From positions 1 to 57,300 of the forward strand of contig JBKECO010000032.1 in NCBI GenBank assembly GCA_047974745.1: 57,300 nt of DNA. The letters are read 5' to 3'. Source of the DNA: JBKECO01 sp047974745 (GTDB lineage: Bacteria; Bacillota; Clostridia; Lachnospirales; Lachnospiraceae). The translations under genes were made by a program, and so were the position numbers. Shown one piece after another: positions 28,310 to 36,333 of the stretch (position 1 is its first letter; every line of letters begins with the position of its first letter). The notes under the pieces were generated by a model that was not told where the DNA came from, ran no database searches, and saw only the letters and a program-made list of their open reading frames with translations.

Positions 28310-28905
28310 CTAGTAAAGGGTTGTACCATGATCAACATATAAAATCTGACCGGTAACAGCTTTAGAAGCATCACTTGCAAAGTACAGGATCGCTTCAGCC
28401 TGATCCTCAGACTGTGCCTCTGGTAATGAAATATCAATGTGTTTTGCGCAGGCAGCGGCAAGTCCCTGGCTGCCAATAGAAGAAATATTGACGATTGAAC
28501 CCTGTCCCTCTTTTTCCATATGGACCAGTGCATACTTAGACATATAATACACAGAGAACTGATCGATTCTGCATACAGTTTCATACCATCCCCGGTACAT
28601 TCATTGATCGGCATATGCTTATCAGCAATGCCTGCATTATTCACAAGGACATCGATCCTACCATATTTTTCAATTGTGAAATCTATGATTCTGTGACAGT
28701 CATCCATATTTGACACATCAGCAGTCACAGCCGAGATTTCTCCTCCATTTGCTGTGATTTCATTTACCACCTTCTGGTTGTTTTCTGATCTTCGGGATGC
28801 GATTACGACTTTTGCACCCTCTTTACAGAACAATGCAGCGGTTACTCGTCCGATTCCGGAATTACCGCCTGTAATAATAGTGACCTTACCTTCTAATCTG
28901 CCAAT
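28310..28905 (-). pseudogene. Short-chain dehydrogenase/reductase (SDR) pseudogene
   Basis: Remnant of an NAD(P)-dependent SDR. The first frame shows GKVTIITGGNSGIGR (cofactor glycines), VVIASRRSENN, TADVSN and VLVNNAGIADKHM. The frame then shifts near 28600, and the next frame resumes VCRIDQFSVYYMSKYALVHM, SIVNISSIGSQG and ends ASKAVTGQILYVDHGTTLY. Between SQGLAAAC and AKHIDISLPEAQ the expected Tyr-X3-Lys active-site helix and about 80 residues are missing. The expected start codon, six bases after AGGAGGAG, reads ATT instead of ATG. Three separate lesions make it a clear pseudogene. The original substrate is unknown. Confidence 0.85.
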
Positions 28906-29022
28906 GATTTGACTCCTCCTGTTTTTACCAATCTAACTTAGCAATACTAATAAATAGTTTGTTAAGAACCATATATATGGAAGTAACATAAAAGAACGTT
29001 TTATATGGGCAGTAGCATAATA

Positions 29023-29052
29023 GTAAAAGGCCGCCAGCCGGCGGCCTTTTAC
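29023..29052. terminator. Bidirectional intrinsic terminator after the VapD-like gene
   Basis: GTAAAAGGCCGCC (29023-29035) and GGCGGCCTTTTAC (29040-29052) form a perfect 13-base GC-rich stem with an AGCC loop and A/T tracts on both sides. It ends the minus-strand vapD unit 12 bases after its stop codon. Its GC content is well above that of neighbouring intergenic DNA. Confidence 0.9.
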
Positions 29053-29064
29053 GTTCAGAATATA

Positions 29065-29442
29065 TTACATTTTCTCAAGGTCAATATTCAAATCCAACGT
29101 TGCTTCTTCCAAGCTCTGCAATAAGCTATGCTGGTTGCCTATATTCGTTACGTCAATTTGATTGACGCATTTGGACAGCCAGGGCATTTTCTTTGCGAGA
29201 TCGGCCATAAACAAGGTAATGTCCGTGTTCGTGATTCTCTCTTTTGAGGTATAAACAGAAAACTGACGGTGTTCAAAGCCGTTTTTGCTCATAAAACGGC
29301 TGATGTCGGTATAGGCTTTTTTATAGAATTTAGGATTGGTGCTTGCCTTTGGCCGGGGATAATATGTTTCCAAGGCTTTCTGGCTCAAATCAAAGGTGAT
29401 TTGTTTTCGGCTTCCAGTTCTTTTCTTTTTGTCCTGCTCCAT
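29065..29442 (-). CDS. VapD-like (virulence-associated protein D) putative ribonuclease toxin
   Basis: Protein of 125 aa with a VapD/Cas2-like core: KQITFDLSQKALETYY, YKKAYTDISRFMSKNGFEHRQFSVY, then LAKKMPWLSKCVNQIDVTNIGNQHSLL. VapD proteins are small ribonucleases (Helicobacter pylori VapD) and in Haemophilus VapD is paired with antitoxin VapX. Here the gene starts three bases after the stop of a 102-aa gene, typical of a toxin-antitoxin arrangement with the partner first. It lies in an island between decayed metabolic genes, fitting carriage by a mobile element. Family assignment rests on pattern recognition only. Confidence 0.75.
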   Translation of the reverse strand: MEQDKKKRTGSRKQITFDLSQKALETYYPRPKASTNPKFYKKAYTDISRFMSKNGFEHRQFSVYTSKERITNTDITLFMADLAKKMPWLSKCVNQIDVTNIGNQHSLLQSLEEATLDLNIDLEKM

Positions 29443-29445
29443 AGC

Positions 29446-29754
29446 TTATGCCATTCGTTTTTGCACTTTCCACACTTGGGAAAGCACATCTTCCTCGGTG
29501 TCATCCTCATCAAAAAAGGTGCAAGAGGAAGCGAATTTAACGAACCACTCTGATTTTAACAGCCTGAGAATAATACTCCACATATAAGCATAGTCATTTT
29601 CCTGTCCATTATCTCCAAAGGCAAGGGCTTCCCCATCGGCAATACAGGGCAATCCCTTTTCGGAAAAATGCTTTTTGATGGTGTTGTAAACATCATTTAT
29701 CGTATAGCCTTGTTGTTCAACGGCTTTTGGGTCAAATGTGAATTCGATTTTCAT
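29446..29754 (-). CDS. Small protein co-transcribed with vapD, candidate antitoxin
   Basis: Protein of 102 aa that I do not recognise at family level. It begins MKIEFTFDPKAVEQQGYTIND, contains GEALAFGDNG and a hydrophobic/aromatic helix (YMWSIILRLLKSEWFVKF), and ends in an acidic then basic tail. AAGGAG lies seven bases before the ATG. It is the first gene of a two-gene unit with VapD, separated by three bases. By position it could be the antitoxin, but it does not look like VapX to me. Confidence 0.7.
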   Translation of the reverse strand: MKIEFTFDPKAVEQQGYTINDVYNTIKKHFSEKGLPCIADGEALAFGDNGQENDYAYMWSIILRLLKSEWFVKFASSCTFFDEDDTEEDVLSQVWKVQKRMA

Positions 29755-30383
29755 GGCTGCGCTCCTTTCGGTGGGTTAGTACTGTTATTATACTACAAAT
29801 CGAGATTAAAATAATGCGAAATATAGGAAAAAGATTCGCGATAATAGGGGAAAAGGACAGGTGGTTTCCCTGTCCTTCTTACTTTTTAAAAATTAACTTT
29901 CAAAAAATGTGAACCTGCTTTTTATGACCGCTTGGAGCAGTACCATCACGGTCAACCCTGTTACTTAATTCATCGCACAATACAGGGAAAGCGAAAGTTA
30001 TTTGTCTTGCATATTGGCCTTTTTAGCTCTCGCTCACGGTAGAGTACACCGCCGCTTATTTATGCTGCCTATCTGCGAACTTAGCAGCCATGCCTTTTTC
30101 TGGTGAAATAGCATGAGTACACCGCTTTTCATTATGAGCTGCGTTTTCGGCGGCAGCGCACCGGCATATATTTAGCTGTCTGTCTATGCTCTGACAGCCC
30201 CACAATTTATAGTGTCCTTGTGGGCATTGCACTTTCATTACATTTTAATCACAGCCACTTATAAGCCGCTTGCTGAGGAGCGAACGCTATTTTCTATGAT
30301 CTATTATATTTCCGCAGCCCTCTAGCTGTCAAGCGATTAGTACCATAAATGCAAAAATGTAATAATGGGTATAGGAACCTAAA
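29755..30383. other. Gene-poor island region between the vapD unit and the thiolase remnant
   Basis: It contains a minus-strand TATAAT (29787-29792) that could serve the vapD unit; a hairpin AAGGACAGG/CCTGTCCTT (29853-29877) followed by a T-rich stretch; and about 450 bases of higher-GC sequence with only a weak 60-codon minus-strand frame at 30056-30238. The composition contrasts with the flanks. It looks like the edge or scar of an integrated element, but no recombinase, attachment repeat or transposase was found. Confidence 0.5.
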
Positions 30384-31236
30384 ATGGGTTTGAATCCTGC
30401 CAGAAATATAGTGATCCGTGCCGAACTGCCAGATAGTGTGCCTGGCCAGACTGTCAATAGATTCTGCGCATCCAGTATTCAGTCAATCGCCACTGGAGCA
30501 TCCATGATCATGAGTGGTCTTCAGGATATCGTCGTTGCAGGCGGCGTTGAATCCATGACCTGTCCAGTTCTATCCTCTGACCAGCAATATCTGGATGAAT
30601 GGCTTTTACAGAATACAGATACCTATATTTCAATGGGAATGACAGCTGAAAATGTTGCCGAGGCATTTCACCTCACAAGAGAAGAGATGGATGAAATGGC
30701 GATCGAAAGCCATGCCAAAGCCTCAAATGCAGTCGAAGAGGGACTTTTTATTCCCGAAATCATACCAGTGACAGGTTATGATTCCCAAGGAAACAAAGTC
30801 ATATTTGATACCGATGAATGTTATCGAAAGGGTACCAATGCCCTGACACTCTCCACACTAAAGCCCTGCTTCAAAGAAGATGGCAAGGTAACAGCAGCCA
30901 CCTCATCACAAAAAAGTGACAGAGCAGCGTTCCTGGTCCTGATGTCAGAAAGTAAAGTCAAAGAGCTTGGCATAAAACCCCTTGCAAGCTTTGTGTCATT
31001 TGCAGTCGTTGGACTGGATCCGGCTTATATGGGACTTGGTCCGATCGGTGCAGTGGAGCTTGTGATGGAGCGTTCTGGGCTAAAGATTTCCGACATGGAT
31101 GTCATAGAATTAAACGAAGCTTTTGCATCCCAGGCAATGATATCCATTCAAAAACTTGGGCTGGAGAAAAAAAGGTCAACCCCAGAGGCGGAGCACTTGC
31201 ACTAGGTCACCCACGAGGTGCGACAGGTGGAATGAA
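30384..31236 (+). pseudogene. Thiolase (acetyl-CoA acetyltransferase family) remnant
   Basis: Thiolase missing roughly its first 50 residues: it begins at GLNPARN and runs on with VNRFCASSIQSI, which carries the nucleophilic Cys, then VVAGGVESMTC and a late ELNEAFASQAM. The frame breaks at an A7 run (31167-31173). The other frame continues VNPRGGALALGHPRGATGGMK, retaining the conserved GHP. About 30 C-terminal residues are then replaced by flavoprotein sequence near 31236. Loss of both ends plus a frameshift makes it non-functional. No ribosome binding site lies ahead of the apparent ATG. Confidence 0.85.
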
Positions 31237-31979
31237 GAGTTAGGGGTTCAAATCAAATATAATACGAAAGCGACAAAAATCCTTCTGGAAGAGGATTATG
31301 TTACCGGAGTTGAGTTTGTGGATGAAAATGGAGAATCGCAGAAGGCAGAATGCAACGCAGTCATTGTTTCGACTTGAGGTTTTGGCGATAATCCCAAAAT
31401 GATCCACGATATATTGGGCTATGAATGGGGCGTGGATCTGCATTCATTCCGGATACCCGGCGTTCAGGGCGAGGGATTAAGAATGCTCTGGGAAGCTGGT
31501 GCTGGAAAAACAGAACCTACGATGGAATTGACATACACAACGCCTGGTGTTACAGATATTTTTAAGACGAACGGACTGGATTATGTGACAGTACACCATA
31601 ATATCAAAAGTGCAGACAAATGGGATAAAGAGGTTGAGACGTATCTAAGCGGTGGCGAATCAGAAACTGCCGGACTGTCAGAGCTTCATGATGATGCACA
31701 AAAGCACACACAGGAGTTCTATGTTGCGGATTCACTGGAAGAAATCAGTGAATTAACTGGAATCGACCTAAAAAATCTTCAGGTAACAATAAAAGAGTAT
31801 AATGCAGCATGTACAGCTTCAGACGAGATATTTTTTAAAAAGCATAAATACATGAAGCCATTCAGCGGAGGAAAATACTTTATTTCCAGACATTTTCCTG
31901 CCGGCTATGGAAGCCTTGGCGGAGTAAAGGTGAATGACAAACTGGAGGTTCTCGATCCAGCAGGTCTTAAGATCGCTTC
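31237..31979 (+). pseudogene. FAD-dependent fumarate-reductase-like flavoprotein remnant
   Basis: Internal and late parts of an FAD-binding flavoprotein of the fumarate/urocanate reductase type: GVQIKYNTKATKILLEEDYV, NAVIVST, GFGDNPKMIHDILGY, GVQGEGLRMLWEAGA, and the late ISRHFPAGYGSLGGVKVND. A TGA at 31375-31377 sits where the conserved TGGFGDNP needs Gly (GGA to TGA). The N-terminal FAD-binding part is missing and joined directly to thiolase sequence. The C-terminal glycine-rich FAD-contacting segment is also lost, replaced by permease sequence near 31980. A decayed gene. Confidence 0.85.
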
Positions 31980-32135
31980 GCAGTTGCATTCATGGCAGCC
32001 TTCAATCAAGCAGGAATGCTGACACAGGCATACTTCGTATTGATGATCCTATTGGTGATCTCCTTCGTGACGATCCTGACCATGTGGAAAGTACCGGATG
32101 CAAATGAAGCAGACAGAGAGTATGCAAAAAAATAA
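31980..32135 (+). pseudogene. C-terminal fragment of a membrane transporter (MFS-like)
   Basis: A 51-codon open stretch in a frame different from the flavoprotein remnant encodes AVAFMAAFNQAGMLTQ, a clean hydrophobic helix (AYFVLMILLVISFVTILTMW), and a charged tail ending REYAKK before TAA at 32133. This is how the last helix and tail of an MFS-type permease look. It is fused to the flavoprotein remnant with everything upstream missing. Confidence 0.65.
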
Positions 32136-32214
32136 ATAAACATTTCAACAGATGATGGAGGATTTCTGCCCTCTGTTTTTCGTTCCAGATTTACTCTGAT
32201 GCAATCCTATAATA

Positions 32215-32247
32215 TTATGTCTATAAATCCTCGATTTTATGTCTATA
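32215..32247 (+). promoter_or_regulatory. Direct repeat TTATGTCTATA, candidate activator site
   Basis: Two identical 11-base copies (32215-32225 and 32237-32247) spaced 22 bases centre to centre, two helical turns, end five bases before the -35 element of the DUF454 gene. The geometry suits an activator dimer such as an OmpR-type response regulator. Confidence 0.5.
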
Positions 32248-32251
32248 GAAT

Positions 32252-32279
32252 TTGACAAACCCTACCGATATGTTATGAT
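32252..32279 (+). promoter_or_regulatory. Promoter of the DUF454 gene
   Basis: TTGACA at 32252-32257, a 16-base spacer and TATGAT at 32274-32279. The predicted start near 32286 lies downstream of the first in-frame ATG (32239), so translation must begin later, at TTG 32323. Confidence 0.7.
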
Positions 32280-32322
32280 GACTTACGAGACATACAAGGC
32301 ATATGAGACAAGGAGCCACCAT

Positions 32323-32742
32323 TTGAAATTCATAAAAAAATATATACTGATAGTCATTGGATCAATTTCAGTTTTTCTAGGCTTTATTGGAATTTTTCTT
32401 CCCGTGCTGCCAACGACACCATTTCTTTTGCTTGCGGCATACTGCTTTCTCAGGAGTTCTAAAAAACTGTATGACTGGCTGATCAATCATAAAGTACTAG
32501 GAGTATTTATCCACTCTTACTTGACCTATAAAGCGATTCCCAAAAAGACCAAAATAGGAGCTCTGATCTTCCTTTGGGGTACGTTGATCCTGTCGATGCT
32601 GCTGATGGATTCACTTCACCTGAGAATTTTTCTCATACTTGTCGGAATTGGTGTAAGTATACACCTGCTCCGCCTGAGAACAATGAGTAAAGAGCAGATG
32701 GAAAAACTAAGGAACGAATACGATAAAGAAGTATATAATTAA
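32323..32742 (+). CDS. DUF454 (YbaN-like) membrane protein
   Basis: Small inner-membrane protein of 139 aa with the DUF454 signature GFIGIFLPVLPTTPFLLLAAYCFLRSS and about three to four membrane helices. The function of the family is not established. The TTG start at 32323 has AAGGAG at 32310-32315 and lies after the predicted transcription start; the longer frame from ATG 32239 would include promoter DNA. It is likely to be followed in the same transcript by the AEC transporter 40 bases downstream. Confidence 0.85.
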   Translation: MKFIKKYILIVIGSISVFLGFIGIFLPVLPTTPFLLLAAYCFLRSSKKLYDWLINHKVLGVFIHSYLTYKAIPKKTKIGALIFLWGTLILSMLLMDSLHLRIFLILVGIGVSIHLLRLRTMSKEQMEKLRNEYDKEVYN

Positions 32743-32781
32743 AATAGCAATGATCTCAAATATCTAATTCAGGAGTATACT

Positions 32782-33717
32782 ATGGAACTTTCATTAATTT
32801 TGCTGAATAAGCTTGCTGTAATGTTCTTATTCATGGGAATTGGTCTGATTCTTTACAAGACAAAGAAGATAACAATGCAGGGTAATAAAGAGCTTGCGAC
32901 TATTTTAATCTACGTCATTCTTCCTTCAACGATTCTGAGTTCTTTTATTACTGAGTTTACTTATGAGAAGCTGATCGGGTTAATAATATCCTTTCTGGCT
33001 GCGGCAGCAGCACTTCTGATTTCAATTTTGATTTCGAGGCTGGTATTCGGAAATCGATATAAGATCGAGCACTTTGGAACTGCATTTTCAAATGCAGGAT
33101 TTATGGGCATCCCTCTTGTAAAAGCTGTTGCTGATGGTCTGGGATGTACTGAGAACACGGCAGTTTTTTATCTCACTTCATTTGTAGCATTGCTTAATAT
33201 ACTACAATGGACTTATGGTGTTTATATTATGAGTGGGAATAAGGATGTGATCTCACCGAAGAAAATCGTAACGAATCCCGTCGTGATTGCTGGTGTAATT
33301 GGGTTATTGCTATTTGTGACCAGTATTCCTGTGCCACTTATTTTAACGGATAGTCTTGCAATGGTCGGTAACATGACAGCACCGGTCGCAATGATAACAC
33401 TTGGCGTGTATTTGGCCGAAACGCCTTTTTTTGATATTTTCCGATCAAAATCAGCCTATGTAAGTGCACTTGTGAGACTACTGCTGATACCAGCAGTAAC
33501 GATGATCCTGCTTTCCTTTCTTCCAACTGAATTTAATTCGATCAAAATGATCGTTCTTATCGCTGCTTCTGCGCCAGTCGGCTCAAATGTCGCGATTTTT
33601 GCACAGCTGAATCATTTAAATTATAGTCAGGCGGTCAAAATCATCTGCCTGAGTACCATACTTTGTATCATAACGATGCCAGTCATGATCGCAGTCGCGG
33701 GACTGATCTGGAACTGA
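32782..33717 (+). CDS. AEC-family transporter (auxin efflux carrier type)
   Basis: Permease of 311 aa with about ten membrane helices in two inverted halves. The family-typical GTAFSNAGFMGIPL segment is seen in the first half, and the second half carries SAPVGSNVAIFAQ. Bacterial AEC proteins move small organic acids such as malate or malonate; the substrate here is unknown. GGAGT lies ahead of the ATG. Confidence 0.88.
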   Translation: MELSLILLNKLAVMFLFMGIGLILYKTKKITMQGNKELATILIYVILPSTILSSFITEFTYEKLIGLIISFLAAAAALLISILISRLVFGNRYKIEHFGTAFSNAGFMGIPLVKAVADGLGCTENTAVFYLTSFVALLNILQWTYGVYIMSGNKDVISPKKIVTNPVVIAGVIGLLLFVTSIPVPLILTDSLAMVGNMTAPVAMITLGVYLAETPFFDIFRSKSAYVSALVRLLLIPAVTMILLSFLPTEFNSIKMIVLIAASAPVGSNVAIFAQLNHLNYSQAVKIICLSTILCIITMPVMIAVAGLIWN

Positions 33718-33736
33718 TTGTCTGAGGAGGATTGAA

Positions 33737-33802
33737 ATGTATAGTGGGGTAAGACCTGATGACACGCAAACAGCCAAAGAATTTAAAAGGGAAAAAATAT
33801 GA
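33737..33802 (+). CDS. 21-codon ORF coupled to the deacetylase gene
   Basis: ATG at 33737 is preceded by a very strong GAGGAGG (33724-33730) at ideal spacing. The frame encodes MYSGVRPDDTQTAKEFKREK plus Ile and stops in an ATGA overlap with the deacetylase start. A strong ribosome binding site plus overlap suggests a translated leader that couples translation of the next gene. It could instead be coincidental. Confidence 0.5.
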   Translation: MYSGVRPDDTQTAKEFKREKI

Positions 33803-34878
33803 GTGATCATTCTAGGAAACAAAAGAAATTAACGCAGACAAAGAAAATCGCAAAGTCGATAACGATCGTATTATGCATGGTGTTGGTCGCAGTCATTCTT
33901 TTTGGAGTCCTCTATCTGACGAGTGAAAAACGAGAATCTTCGACCAATGAAACAGAGAATGCGATTTCAGACACTTCCACAGGACAGATCGTGTCAGGTG
34001 CGGAAGGGGAATCCGAGACTTCCTCTCAAACAGAGACACAAACGCAGACACAGTCAGAAACACAGACAGAGGCACAAACAGAAACTCAGACAGAGACAGA
34101 AACACAGTCGGAAACTTCCGCTGAGACGAATCAAGGATCTACAATTGTTAATACGATCATCGACAATGTTTCGTCTTTAAGTAATGAAATTTATAATTGG
34201 GGATCTGGTGGAAATGTAGATGAACTTAACCGTCCGGTCGGCTGTCTGATGTATGTCGACAAATTCAGTCAGTATCCAGCAGATTTTATTCAGATGACCG
34301 AGGAGAAAGTGATCTACCTGACTTTTGACGAGGGATATGAATATGGATTTACACCAAAAATCCTTGATACGCTGGAAGCAAAAGACTGCCCTGCGGTATT
34401 TTTTATTACAAAGCCTTTTGCAGAATCAGAGCCGGACTTAGTACAAAGGATGATAGATGGTGGATTTTTGATTGGTAATCATTCTGTGACCCACCCAGCC
34501 GATGGACTCCCATCAGAAACAATCGAACAGCAGACAGAAGAGATTATGGGTGTTCATAACTATATGCTGGAAAATTATGATTATACCATGTGTCTGTTCC
34601 GCTATCCCGCAGGTAAATTCAGTGAACAGTCTCTTGCTCTTTTGAACAATTTGAATTACAGAGGAATATTCTGGAGTTATGCCTATATGGACTATGATGT
34701 AAACAATCAGCCATCAGAATCAGAGTCTCTGCAAAAGATGATTGATGGACTGCACCCTGGTGCAATTTATCTTTTACACGGAGTATCACAGACAAATGCA
34801 AATGTTTTGGGTGACTTTATAGATGCAGCAAGAGCAAAAGGTTATCGATTTGCACCATACACTGATGTCATAGAATAG
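33799..34878 (+). CDS. PdaA-like polysaccharide (peptidoglycan) deacetylase
   Basis: Membrane-anchored NodB-type deacetylase of 359 aa. A single N-terminal membrane helix (SITIVLCMVLVAVILFGVLY) is followed by a 45-residue linker of Thr/Glu/Gln/Ser repeats, then the catalytic domain: motif 1 TFDEGYE, motif 2 NHSVTHP (metal-binding His pair), motif 3 RYPAGKFSE, and a late LLHGVS. TFDEGYE and this layout match PdaA-like enzymes, which deacetylate muramic acid residues on the way to spore-cortex delta-lactam; the exact substrate is inferred. AAAAGGG precedes the ATG, which overlaps a 21-codon upstream frame. Confidence 0.87.
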   Translation: MSDHSRKQKKLTQTKKIAKSITIVLCMVLVAVILFGVLYLTSEKRESSTNETENAISDTSTGQIVSGAEGESETSSQTETQTQTQSETQTEAQTETQTETETQSETSAETNQGSTIVNTIIDNVSSLSNEIYNWGSGGNVDELNRPVGCLMYVDKFSQYPADFIQMTEEKVIYLTFDEGYEYGFTPKILDTLEAKDCPAVFFITKPFAESEPDLVQRMIDGGFLIGNHSVTHPADGLPSETIEQQTEEIMGVHNYMLENYDYTMCLFRYPAGKFSEQSLALLNNLNYRGIFWSYAYMDYDVNNQPSESESLQKMIDGLHPGAIYLLHGVSQTNANVLGDFIDAARAKGYRFAPYTDVIE

Positions 34879-34897
34879 AGGAGAAATCACAGTCGAT

Positions 34898-35614
34898 ATG
34901 AGTTCAAAACTAAAAATCGTGCTGATTCACGCACAAAATCATAAAGGCTCGACCTATCATATAAGTAGAATGCTTGCGGAAAAAATATCAGATTCCATTG
35001 TGGAATTTTTTCTGCCTCGTCATTTCAGTGACTTTTGTATAGGATGTACGAATTGCTTTATGGTGGGAGAAGAGAAATGCCCTCATTATGAAAAACTAAA
35101 CCCGATAACAGAAGCTATGGATCAGGCGGATCTTCTGATCTTCGACAGCCCGGTCTATGTATTCCATGCGACCGGCTCCATGAAAGCCTTTCTGGATCAC
35201 TATGGTTATCGGTGGATGGTTCACAGACCGGAAGAAAAAATGTTCCATAAGCAGGCGGTCTGTATTGCGACAGCAGCAGGAGCAGGAATGCGCTCTACAA
35301 TAAAAGACATGGCCGATAGTATGTATTTCTGGGGAATTGCTAAAATATATCGCTATGGGATTGCTGTTCGTGCCACCTCATATGAACAGTTGACACAGAA
35401 GACAATGACTAAGATCGATCGCAAGACCACGATCCTGGCAAAAAAGATTGAAAAGAACAGCAGAAATGTAAGACCTGGAATACGTACAAAGTTATTTTTT
35501 CATATGATGAGCTTGGTACAAAGGAAGGGCTTTAATGAGGCGGATAGAAAGTACTGGGCACAAAAGGGCTGGACGAAACAAGAGCGACCTTGGAAGAGTC
35601 GGCAAATCGGATAA
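34898..35614 (+). CDS. NADPH-dependent FMN reductase / flavodoxin-fold protein
   Basis: Flavodoxin-fold protein of 238 aa. It has an FMN phosphate loop (AQNHKGSTYHISR), the CIGCTNCFMVGEEKC cysteine cluster common in this family, and the SPVYVFHATGSMKAFLDHYGYRW segment that lines FMN. It probably reduces quinones, azo compounds or acts as a redox carrier; the substrate is not deducible. GAGGAG lies about 14 bases before the ATG, longer than usual. An intrinsic terminator follows. Confidence 0.85.
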   Translation: MSSKLKIVLIHAQNHKGSTYHISRMLAEKISDSIVEFFLPRHFSDFCIGCTNCFMVGEEKCPHYEKLNPITEAMDQADLLIFDSPVYVFHATGSMKAFLDHYGYRWMVHRPEEKMFHKQAVCIATAAGAGMRSTIKDMADSMYFWGIAKIYRYGIAVRATSYEQLTQKTMTKIDRKTTILAKKIEKNSRNVRPGIRTKLFFHMMSLVQRKGFNEADRKYWAQKGWTKQERPWKSRQIG

Positions 35615-35633
35615 AATACAAGTAGAACTGGAA

Positions 35634-35667
35634 AGAATTCTGAAATTAATTCAGGATTCTTTTTCTT
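35634..35667 (+). terminator. Intrinsic terminator after the flavodoxin-fold gene
   Basis: AGAATTCTGAA (35634-35644) pairs with TTCAGGATTCT (35650-35660, one G-U pair) around a short ATTAA loop and runs into TTTTTCTTT. Confidence 0.8.
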
Positions 35668-35741
35668 TGTCATAATTGTGCCATATTTGGATTTCATAAT
35701 GATGTCATAGATAACGTTGGGAACAAAAAAGGAGGAAAACT

Positions 35742-35927
35742 ATGATGCTCATACTGATCATTGGAATTGGTGCATTATTCTATGTTCTATATTTCAAAGA
35801 TAAGAAAACAGAAGATTTTCATATCTCAGGGAAAAAAACACCTGAGGATATACTGAAAACCAGATTTGTGAATGGGGAAATCAACGAAGAGACTTATATA
35901 AAGATGAAAGATCTACTGCAAAAGTGA
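35742..35927 (+). CDS. Small membrane protein with SHOCT domain
   Basis: Protein of 61 aa with one N-terminal membrane helix (MLILIIGIGALFYVLYF) and a C-terminal SHOCT motif (EDILKTRFVNGEINEETYIKMKDLL). SHOCT is a short helical oligomerisation domain, often found in membrane proteins near metal-resistance genes. GGAGGA at 35731-35736 supports ATG 35742 or 35745. First gene of the Met-rich cluster. Confidence 0.8.
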   Translation: MMLILIIGIGALFYVLYFKDKKTEDFHISGKKTPEDILKTRFVNGEINEETYIKMKDLLQK

Positions 35928-35981
35928 AGTGTAAAAAATGCAGCGAAATGTATCGAAATGAGGAATTAACCAGGCAAATTA

Positions 35982-36008
35982 CTATCAGGAATCTTGCTAT
36001 CAGGAATC
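35982..36008 (+). promoter_or_regulatory. Direct repeat CTATCAGGAATC, candidate regulator site
   Basis: Two identical 12-base copies at 35982-35993 and 35997-36008 (15-base period), 46 bases upstream of the second SHOCT gene. They lie in the 120-base gap at the head of the Met-rich operon. This may be the binding site of the OmpR-type regulator encoded in the same cluster, although OmpR sites usually have 10-11 base periods. Confidence 0.4.
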
Positions 36009-36054
36009 GGTAAAGCAAATTAATTAGAGGAAGTAAAGGAAAGGTGGAATGGAT

Positions 36055-36333
36055 ATGATGCAGGGATATAATTGGTTTGAGCGTGGAGCAGGAATGATGA
36101 GAAATGGATTTTGCGGATTTGGATATGGATCACCATTTTTTGGAATCTGGCATATTCTGATTTTGTTGGGTGTTATTGCACTCGTTGCAGCACTTGTCAT
36201 TAGCAGAAAAAAATCAAAGAAAAAAGAGAATAAAGAGGACGCCCTTGAAATGATTAAAATAATGTTTGCAAGGGGCGAAATAACAGAAGAAGAATATTTA
36301 AGAAGAAAAAAAGTTCTAGAAGGGAATATTTGA
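36055..36333 (+). CDS. Met/Gly/aromatic-rich membrane protein with SHOCT domain
   Basis: Protein of 92 aa. It has a Met-, Gly- and Phe-rich N-terminus (MMQGYNWFERGAGMMRNGFC), one membrane helix (GIWHILILLGVIALVAALVI), a basic stretch, and a SHOCT domain (ALEMIKIMFARGEITEEEYLRRKKVL). ATG 36055 is preferred to 36049 because AAAGGTGG (36040-36047) sits seven bases ahead. Its stop overlaps the start of the next gene. Similar small M-rich SHOCT proteins are often found with copper-handling genes, from family knowledge; here that is inference. Confidence 0.78.
   Translation: MMQGYNWFERGAGMMRNGFCGFGYGSPFFGIWHILILLGVIALVAALVISRKKSKKKENKEDALEMIKIMFARGEITEEEYLRRKKVLEGNI

Noticed and set aside
30056..30238. 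60-codon minus-strand ORF, Cys/His-rich
   Set aside because: No ribosome binding site that convinces me and no family resemblance; it lies in an element-like region where chance frames are common.
28310..32135. Reading the SDR, thiolase, flavoprotein and permease remnants, with the BaiCD-like flavoprotein at 2-4 kb, as a bile acid (bai) operon
   Set aside because: Family similarity is too broad; no BaiB, BaiE or BaiF equivalents are present and the two regions are 24 kb apart.
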